From NCBI RefSeq assembly GCF_000829695.1, contig NZ_BBNN01000026.1, positions 62,001 to 126,000 on the forward strand: a DNA stretch of 64,000 nt, written 5' to 3'. A program made the translations under genes and the position numbers. Shown here in pieces: positions 7,018-13,332 of this stretch (position 1 is the stretch's first letter; each line of letters opens with the position of its first letter). The notes beneath the pieces are model-generated. The model had not been told where the DNA came from. It was given only the letters and a program-made list of their open reading frames with translations, and did no database searches. The DNA is from Streptomyces sp. NBRC 110035. GTDB taxonomy: Bacteria > Actinomycetota > Actinomycetes > Streptomycetales > Streptomycetaceae.

Positions 7018-8555
7018 TCCCAAGGCCGTGAAGTTTGCGGTTGGGTTGTGTTGTCAAGGGCTGGTGGCCGCGAGGATTTCGATGCTGCTGGTGGTGGCTT
7101 TGTAGCTGCTCCGGTCGATGCGGGGGCCCCGGGCCTGGTACTTGGAGATGGCGCGTTTGACGATCCGGGGGCTGACGCGGAGCCGTCGTGCGGGCAGCAG
7201 TGCGGCCAGGATGTGTCGGCCGATGGTGCCTGCCAGGTCGATGACGGTGTCGGCGATGACGCCCGCGGCCAGGATGATCTGGTCGCGGGCGGCCTGCCAG
7301 GCGATGGTGAAGCCGGCCCGGTCCGGATCGGTGCCGGGCCGGGTGCTGGTTGCATCCGCCATGGCCGTCCGTAGCAGCTGGTAGACCACCAGCAGCGCGT
7401 AGATCTCCTGCTCGACGCCTCCGGGGGTACGGGCCCGCAGGACGCGGCCGCCCAGAATGGTCGACTTCAGTTCCAGGTAGGCGGTTTCGATCTCCCAGCG
7501 CTGGTGATACAGGGTGGCGAGTTCGGCTGCCGGGTGGCGGTTGTGGTCGAGCAGGGTGGTGGCCAGCCGGTAGAGACCGGTGTGCTTCCCGGCGGTGGTG
7601 GTGATGGTGATCTCGCAGTCGACGACGCGAACCCGTACCGGGCCGAGCACCGAGAGGTAGGAGCCGTCCCGGTAGCGGGCCAGGGCCGGCATCCGGCGGC
7701 CGTTCTTGAGCCGGACCAGGACCTCGCTTCCGGTGTCCGCGATACCGGCCACCAGTTTCTGGGCGGCGAAGTTGCGGTCGGCCAGCAGGATCATCCCCGG
7801 CCGGAGGCTGGGCAGCAGGCGCGGGACGTAGGTGGTCTCGCCCGAGGTGATGGGGCCGAACACCGCATCGATGAGGGTGCGGGTGCCGCAGGCGACCAGG
7901 GCGAGGAGGCGGATCTGCGGGTAGCCGGTCCCGCCGTGGTTGCCCGCCTGCTTGGTGAACCTGGTCAGGACGGCGGGACTGTCGGGCACGGTCATGGTGG
8001 TGCCGTCGAGTGCGACCACCAGCAGCCCGCGCCAGTGGGTCTGTGGTCCGTGCAGGGTTGCGGCGGGCCCGCGCAGCAGGTCGAACAGCCACCGCAGCGG
8101 CTTGCTGCCGACACGTCGGCGGGCCTGGGCCGGCGCGCTCGCCGTGGGCGCGACCAGCGGTAAGCCGACGAGCGCCCCGGTGAGCTTGCGCCACACGCCG
8201 GGTATCCCACCTCCGGGAACAGACACGCGGCCAGGACCAGGTAGATCACGACCCGGGAGGGCAGATCCCGCAGCCGCGACTGCACAGCCCTGGTCGCGCT
8301 CAGCGCCTCATCGACCATCTCGAAGGGCACAAGCTGGGTAAGTTCACCGAGATGACCGGGCGCGAACCGGCCTCCGGCCACCGTAACGGCACGGGTGATG
8401 GCAGGCTGTCCGGACAGCGGAGCCTCCGGTCTTTGTGAACGGCTGTCTTGGACGACTGCCAGTTCTACCGGGGCTCCGCTCTTCATGTCCGGCCAAACCC
8501 TCACCTACAGGCCCCTGGACAACCCACGAGACCCGTTAACTTCACGGCATTGGCG
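7018..8555 (-). mobile_element. IS4-type insertion sequence
   Basis: A 1538-bp element bounded by CTAG on both sides (7014-7017 and 8556-8559). Its ends, read inward, are TCCCAAGGCCGTGAAGTT and CGCCAATGCCGTGAAGTT, which agree at 15 of 18 positions with 11 identical bases innermost. It encodes one transposase on the minus strand, broken by a frameshift. The element sits between the kinase and the GH65 gene and separates the two arms of the kinase terminator. The 4-bp duplication is short for IS4-type elements, which mostly give longer ones. Confidence 0.85.
7054..8504 (-). pseudogene. IS4-family transposase, frameshifted
   Basis: Two overlapping minus-strand frames make one transposase. The upstream frame (from 8504) carries the IS4 N-terminal domain (GRFAPGHLGELTQLVPFEMV, DLPSRVVIYLVLAACLFPE). 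The downstream frame resumes at GVWRKLTGALVGLPLV and holds the catalytic part: DGTTMTVPDS, LLADRNFAAQKL, and YHQRWEIETAYLELK, which fits the YREK signature Y-x2-R-x3-E-x6-K exactly. The break lies near 8200-8206, where reading must shift by -1 (or one base has been lost) after EVGY. No canonical slippery heptamer is present, so a mutation or sequencing error is more likely than programmed frameshifting. Combined length would be about 480 aa, normal for the family. Confidence 0.85.
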
Positions 8556-8576
8556 CTAGCCCTCCCGCACGGGCAC
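8556..8576 (+). repeat. Right half of the IS-split terminator palindrome plus CTAG
   Basis: CTAG at 8556-8559 then CCCTCCCGCACGGGCAC at 8560-8576, exactly complementary to 6997-7013. It now lies about 110 bp upstream of the GH65 gene and no longer faces its partner arm. Confidence 0.85.
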
Positions 8577-8687
8577 CGCGGCGGTGTTCCGGAGGCGGCT
8601 GCGGCCGGTGTGTGTTCCCGTCCCGCGCGGGTACCCCGTGCGCAACCACCGCAGCCCGCTGGGTCTGCTGGGGGAAGGAGCGTCGAC

Positions 8688-11057
8688 GTGGCCGGCTGGA
8701 CCTGGGAGTACGAGGGATACGACCCCGCTGAGGCACGCCTGCGGGAGTCGCTGTGCACGCTCGGCAACGGCTTCTTCGCCACCCGGGGTGCGTTGCCGGA
8801 GTGCGCCGCCGACGACGTGCACTACCCGGGCACGTACGCGGCCGGCTGCTACGACCGGCTCACCTCCGAGGTGGCCGGACGGCGCATCGAGAACGAGGAC
8901 CTCGTCAACCTGCCCAACTGGCTGCCCCTGCGGTTCCGGCTGCCCGGGGGGCCGTGGCTCACCCCCGACACGGCGACCGTGCTCGACCACCGTGAGACCC
9001 TCCTGCTCTCCGCGGGACTGCTGGAGCGCCTGACCCGGTACGACCTGGGGGAGGGCCGGGTACTGAGGGTGCGCCAGGAACGCCTGGTCCACATGGCCGA
9101 TCCTCATCTGGCCGCGTTGCGCACCGAGTTCACGCCCGAGGGGCACTCCGGCGCACTCGAGGTCGAGGCGGCCCTCGACGGCGGCGTCACCAACGCCGGA
9201 GTGGCCCGCTACCGGGACCTGGACGGCCGTCACCTGACCCATGTGCACAGCGGCAGCACGACACCGGACACCGTGTGGCTGCGCTGCCGCACCCGCACCT
9301 CCGGCATCCGGATCGCCCAGGCGTCCCGGCTGCTCTCCGAGGCACCCGTCACCCTCCACGAGGAGAAACCGCGGGCCGTCCAGCTGACACGTCTGCACCT
9401 GACCGCGGGCCGTACGGCGACCGTGGACAAGATCGTCGCCCTGTACACCTCACGCGACCCGGCCATCAGCGACCCCCTGCACGCCGCCGTCGACCGGGTG
9501 GGCCGCGTCGCCGGCTTCGCGGAGCTGGTGGAGTCCCACCGGACGGCCTGGGGCCGGCTGTGGCGCCGGGGCGAGCTGGACGTGCCCGGGGAGGCCGGCA
9601 CCATCCTGCGCCTGCACCTCTTCCACGTACTGCAGACCCTCTCCCCGCACACCGCCGACCTGGACGTCGGCGTACCGGCCCGGGGCCTGCACGGAGAGGC
9701 GTACCGCGGGCACGTCTTCTGGGACGAGCTGTTCGTGCTGCCCTATCTCAACCTGCACTTCCCCGAGGTCTCCCGAGCCCTGCTGCACTACCGCCACCGG
9801 CGTCTCGACCGGGCCCGCACCGCAGCCCGGGACGCCGGACGGCGAGGGGCCATGTTTCCCTGGCAGAGCGGCAGCGACGGCCGGGAGGAGGCCCAACAGG
9901 TCCACCTCAACCCGCGGTCGGGCCACTGGGTACCCGACCACTCCCGCCTCCAGCACCATGTGGGCTCGGCGATCGCGTACAACGTGCGGCAGTACTGCGA
10001 GGCCACCTGCGACACCGAGTTCCTGCACACCAAGGGTGCCGAACTGCTGCTGCAGATCTCCCGTTTCTGGTCGGACGCCGCCGCCTACGACCCGCTCCTG
10101 GGCCGCTACCGCATCAAGGGGGTGATGGGTCCCGACGAGTACCACGACGCCTACCCCGACGCCTCAGGGCCCGGAGTCGACGACAACGCCTACACGAACG
10201 TCACCGCGGCCTGGGTGCTCGCCCACACCCTGGACGTGCTGCGCGACCTGCCCGAGCCGCGCCGGCGGGAGCTCGACGAACACACGGGCCTCGACCGGAG
10301 CGAACTCGAGAGGTGGGAGGAGGTCTCCCGAGCCCTGCACGTGCCCTTCCACGACGGCGTCGTCAGCCAGTTCGAGGGCTACGGAAAGCTCGCCGAACTC
10401 GACTGGCGGGACTACCGGCGGCGTTACGAGGACATCCGGCGCCTGGACCGGATCCTGGAGGCCGAGGGCGACACCGTCAACCGCTACCGGGCCTCGAAAC
10501 AGGCGGACGTCCTGATGCTCGGGTATCTGTTCTCCCCGGCCGAACTGCGCGGCCTCTTCCGCCGGCTGGGGTACGGGATGGACGAGGCGACCTGGCGCCT
10601 CACGGTGGACCACTACCTGCACCGCACCAGTCACGGGTCCACCCTCAGCGGCCTCGTCCACGGATGGGTACTGGCCCGCGACCGGCGCGCCGAGGCCTGG
10701 ACGTTCTGCCAGGAGGCCCTGCGTGGCGACATCGCCGACATCCAGGGCGGCACCACCGGTGAGGGGATCCACCTCGGCGCCATGGCCGGGACCCTCGACC
10801 TGGTCCAGCGCGGGCTGCCCGGCCTGGAGACGCGCAACGGCGACCTGCGGCTGGATCCGGTCCCCCTGCCGGAGCTGTCCTCCTACGGTTTCACCCTGCG
10901 CTACCGCGGCCACTGGGGCGTCCGGCTGCGCCTGGAGCGCGGGCGCGTGGAGATCGCCGTACCCTCGTCGGGACCCGGTCCCGTCGGCGTACGCCTACCG
11001 GACCGTACGGCCCGCCTCCAGCCGGGGGAGACGGGCCACCTGCCCCTCACGGACTGA
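8688..11057 (+). CDS. GH65 glycoside phosphorylase/hydrolase (trehalose/maltose/kojibiose type)
   Basis: GTG at 8688 follows GGAAGGAG (8673-8680) and gives a 789-aa protein beginning MAGWTWEYEGYDP. Longer frames reaching into the insertion sequence are not credible. GH65 features in order: N-terminal beta-sandwich (LCTLGNGFFATRGALPE), an (alpha/alpha)6 barrel with GEAYRGHVFWDELFVLPYL, AMFPWQSGSDGREEAQQ and the catalytic acid Glu484 in VMGPDEYHDAY, then YRASKQADVLMLGYLF and SHGSTLSGLVHGWVLAR. GH65 enzymes phosphorolyse or hydrolyse alpha-glucosidic disaccharides in the cytoplasm. Substrate cannot be fixed from sequence alone. The promoter region abuts the insertion sequence, so expression may now be altered. 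Confidence 0.88.
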   Translation: MAGWTWEYEGYDPAEARLRESLCTLGNGFFATRGALPECAADDVHYPGTYAAGCYDRLTSEVAGRRIENEDLVNLPNWLPLRFRLPGGPWLTPDTATVLDHRETLLLSAGLLERLTRYDLGEGRVLRVRQERLVHMADPHLAALRTEFTPEGHSGALEVEAALDGGVTNAGVARYRDLDGRHLTHVHSGSTTPDTVWLRCRTRTSGIRIAQASRLLSEAPVTLHEEKPRAVQLTRLHLTAGRTATVDKIVALYTSRDPAISDPLHAAVDRVGRVAGFAELVESHRTAWGRLWRRGELDVPGEAGTILRLHLFHVLQTLSPHTADLDVGVPARGLHGEAYRGHVFWDELFVLPYLNLHFPEVSRALLHYRHRRLDRARTAARDAGRRGAMFPWQSGSDGREEAQQVHLNPRSGHWVPDHSRLQHHVGSAIAYNVRQYCEATCDTEFLHTKGAELLLQISRFWSDAAAYDPLLGRYRIKGVMGPDEYHDAYPDASGPGVDDNAYTNVTAAWVLAHTLDVLRDLPEPRRRELDEHTGLDRSELERWEEVSRALHVPFHDGVVSQFEGYGKLAELDWRDYRRRYEDIRRLDRILEAEGDTVNRYRASKQADVLMLGYLFSPAELRGLFRRLGYGMDEATWRLTVDHYLHRTSHGSTLSGLVHGWVLARDRRAEAWTFCQEALRGDIADIQGGTTGEGIHLGAMAGTLDLVQRGLPGLETRNGDLRLDPVPLPELSSYGFTLRYRGHWGVRLRLERGRVEIAVPSSGPGPVGVRLPDRTARLQPGETGHLPLTD

Positions 11058-11096
11058 CGGTCCGGCGGCGACAGGTCACCGGGTACCGGTTACGGG

Positions 11097-11594
11097 TCAC
11101 TTGTGGAACGTGATGTACCCGTCGCCGTCCCGGTCGGAGCCGCGCTTCGTGTACGCGTGCGCGTCGGCGCGGCTGCCCGTCGGCTTGACGAGGTAGATCG
11201 TGTCCTTGTCGTTGTTCCAGATGAAATTGCAGTTGTCGCGGTAGACGACGTTGTTCCTGTCGGAGTCGGTGCCGTTGCCGCCGCGCAGCTTCACGTGGTC
11301 GCGGGGCTGGAGGTAGTGGTCGGCCTTGAAGACGAACCGGTTCCCGGCGGCGTCCTTGACGACGTATCCCCTGAGGTTCACGGTCTTCGTCGACGAGTAG
11401 TTCTTGATCGTCAGGTACTCCTGGTGCGTGTTGCCCGTGGAGCACTTGTTGGAGTCGCGCCCCGGAGCGTCGTACTGGACGCCGCGGACCTTCAGCGCTG
11501 AGGTGTACTCGGCGGCGTGCGCCGGAACGGCCGTCAGGGCGGCCAGGGCCCCCGCGACGGCTGTGGTCGCGACGGCAGCGGTGCGTATACGCAT
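11097..11594 (-). CDS. Secreted lamin-tail-domain protein
   Basis: A 165-aa precursor with a Sec signal peptide (MRIRTAAVATTAVAGALA to AVPAHA, cleavage near residue 27). ATG at 11594 follows an AGGGGGG ribosome site. The mature part is a small beta-sandwich of the lamin-tail (LTD) kind: NTHQEYLTIKNYSSTKTVNL, GYVVKDAAGNRFVF, then LQPRDHVKLRGGNGTDS and NNVVYRDNCNFIWNNDKDT. In bacteria LTD modules are extracellular and often ride on nucleases or other secreted enzymes; here the domain stands alone. Two cysteines (KCST and DNCNF) could pair. It is convergent with GH65 with only 39 bp between stops. Confidence 0.85.
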   Translation of the reverse strand: MRIRTAAVATTAVAGALAALTAVPAHAAEYTSALKVRGVQYDAPGRDSNKCSTGNTHQEYLTIKNYSSTKTVNLRGYVVKDAAGNRFVFKADHYLQPRDHVKLRGGNGTDSDRNNVVYRDNCNFIWNNDKDTIYLVKPTGSRADAHAYTKRGSDRDGDGYITFHK

Positions 11595-11752
11595 GAACTG
11601 GTCCCCCCTGCACGACCTTTGCGTGAGGATCATGTGGTGATGAAGTGAAGGATCGGATAGTACACAATTCCGATCCCGCCTACACCCGGCAGGTCCCGCA
11701 GCCCCAACGGGCCCCACGGGCCCGGCGGAACCAAGTCCCCGCGCACGTGACG

Positions 11753-11790
11753 GAGCGCCCGCCCGGTCCGTCAGGACCGAACGGGCGCTC
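11753..11790 (-). terminator. Terminator downstream of fprA
   Basis: Arms at 11753-11769 (GAGCGCCCGCCCGGTCC) and 11774-11790 pair at 15 of 17 positions around the loop GTCA. It lies 30 bp beyond the stop of the ferredoxin reductase gene, in the correct direction. Confidence 0.8.
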
Positions 11791-11819
11791 GCCGGTACGT
11801 CGTCGCGACCGGGATCAGG

Positions 11820-13187
11820 TCAGGCGCCGCTCTCCCGCAGCATGTCCTCGCGCTCGACGAGCTTCACGCGCGCGCGCCCCTGCGGCTCGCCCAGCGCCTT
11901 CTCCGCGGCGTCCAGCCGGTACCAGCCGTCCCAGGTGGTGTAGCGGACGGAGTGTTCGGCGAGGAACGCGTCCACGGCCTCGGGCTCGGGAGCCGCGGGC
12001 GTCTGCAGCCGTCCGTTGGCGAAGTCGTCCAGCAGGTTCGAGACCGTCTCGTTGGCGTCGCCCTTGGTGTGGCCGATCAGGCCGATGGGGCCGCGCCGGA
12101 TCCAGCCGGTGACGTACGTCGACGTCAGGTGCTCGCCGTTCTCCTGGATGACCCGGCCGCCCTCGTCCGGAACGGTGCCGGAGTCGATGTCCCAGGGCAG
12201 CTTGGGGAGTCTGTCGGACAGATAGCCCACCGCGCGGTAGACCGCGCTGACGTCCCAGACCTTGAACTCGCCGGTGCCCCTGACGTTTCCGGTGCCGTCG
12301 AGCTCGGTGCGCTCGGTGCGCAGGCCGGTCACCCTGCCGTCCTCGCCGAGGATCTCCGACGGCGCCTCGAAGAAGTGCAGGAACAGCTTGTGCGGGCGGT
12401 CGCCGACGTCGCGGATCGCCCACTTCTCCAGCGTCTTCGCGACCATGTCGGCCTGCTTGTTGCCGCGCCGGGTGGCGATCGACCCCTCGTCGTAGTCGAT
12501 GTCCTCGGGGTCGACGACGACCTCGATGGTGGGGGAGTGGTCCAGCTCCCGCAGCTCCATCGGGCTGAACTTCGCCTGCGCCGGGCCGCGGCGGCCGAAG
12601 ACGTGGATCTCCCGCGCCTTGTTGGCCTGCAGTCCTTCGTGGACGTTCGGCGGGATCTCGGTCGGCAGCAGCTCCTCCGCCGTCTTGGCGAGGATGCGGG
12701 CGACGTCCAGGGCGACATTGCCGACCCCGAGCACGGCGACCTTCTCCGCATTCAGCGGCCAGGTGCGCGGCACGTCCGGGTGCCCGTCGTACCAGGAGAC
12801 GAAGTCCGCCGCACCGTACGAGCCGTCGAGGCCGATCCCCGGGAGGGAGGACATCGCCCGGTCGGCGGTCGCGCCGGTGGCGAAGATCACGCCGTCGTAG
12901 AACGCGCGCAGGTCGTCGAGGTGGATGTCGGTACCGTAGTCCACGTTGCCGAACAGCCGGATCTGCGGCTTGTCGAGCACCTGGTGCAGGGCTGTGATGA
13001 TTCCCTTGATCCGCGGGTGGTCGGGAGCGACGCCGTAACGGATCAGGCCGAACGGTGCCGGCATGCGCTCGAAGATGTCGATCGAGACACCCGGGTCGGC
13101 GGCAACGTCGGACTTGAGCAGGGCGTCGGCGGCGTAGATCCCGGCGGGGCCGGATCCCACGACGGCTACCCGCAGGGGGCGGGGCAT
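11820..13187 (-). CDS. fprA: Ferredoxin/adrenodoxin-type NADP reductase, FprA
   Basis: A 455-aa flavoprotein passing electrons between NADPH and ferredoxins, the usual partners of actinobacterial cytochromes P450. ATG at 13187 is chosen because the protein then starts MPRPLRVAVVGSGPAGIYAAD; an upstream in-frame start would be TTG. FAD site GSGPAGIYAADALL, then FERMPAPFGLIRYGVAPDHP and IKGI, and the NADP site VAVLGVGNVALDVARIL. YVTGWIRRGPIGLIGHTKGD is the conserved C-terminal block of the adrenodoxin reductase family. An inverted repeat resembling a DmdR iron box lies about 50 bp upstream, so repression by iron is likely. Confidence 0.93.
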   Translation of the reverse strand: MPRPLRVAVVGSGPAGIYAADALLKSDVAADPGVSIDIFERMPAPFGLIRYGVAPDHPRIKGIITALHQVLDKPQIRLFGNVDYGTDIHLDDLRAFYDGVIFATGATADRAMSSLPGIGLDGSYGAADFVSWYDGHPDVPRTWPLNAEKVAVLGVGNVALDVARILAKTAEELLPTEIPPNVHEGLQANKAREIHVFGRRGPAQAKFSPMELRELDHSPTIEVVVDPEDIDYDEGSIATRRGNKQADMVAKTLEKWAIRDVGDRPHKLFLHFFEAPSEILGEDGRVTGLRTERTELDGTGNVRGTGEFKVWDVSAVYRAVGYLSDRLPKLPWDIDSGTVPDEGGRVIQENGEHLTSTYVTGWIRRGPIGLIGHTKGDANETVSNLLDDFANGRLQTPAAPEPEAVDAFLAEHSVRYTTWDGWYRLDAAEKALGEPQGRARVKLVEREDMLRESGA

Positions 13188-13234
13188 GGTCAGGTTCCCT
13201 TCGAGCGATGACAAGAGCCTCGCCGGAAATCCTA

Positions 13235-13254
13235 AACTAAGGCATGCCTAACCT
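13235..13254. promoter_or_regulatory. Putative DmdR/IdeR iron box upstream of fprA
   Basis: AACTAAGGCATGCCTAACCT is symmetric about 13244/13245 with 7 of 10 positions paired. Read on the minus strand, AGGTTAGGCATGCCTTAG closely resembles the actinobacterial iron-box consensus TTAGGTTAGGCTAACCTAA. It lies upstream of fprA and downstream of nothing else, making fprA the likely target. Confidence 0.65.
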
Positions 13255-13332
13255 GGTACGCGGGTCCGGTCTATGGACTCATAAGTGGACCTTATGACTG
13301 CCCTGGTGGGTCCCCGGGCAGCCCTCCACGGA

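Noticed and set aside
5287..7023. A 578-codon open frame antisense to the sensor kinase
   Set aside because: High GC keeps opposite frames open; the product is low-complexity Gly/Ala/Val/His-rich and has no domain, while the plus frame encodes an intact kinase.
8195..8215. Programmed -1 frameshifting in the transposase
   Set aside because: No slippery heptamer of known type and no obvious downstream stem; mutation or sequencing error is simpler.
8448..8687. Extension of the GH65 gene upstream into the insertion sequence
   Set aside because: The extension reads through IS end and palindrome sequence; GTG 8688 has a strong ribosome site and gives the normal N-terminus.
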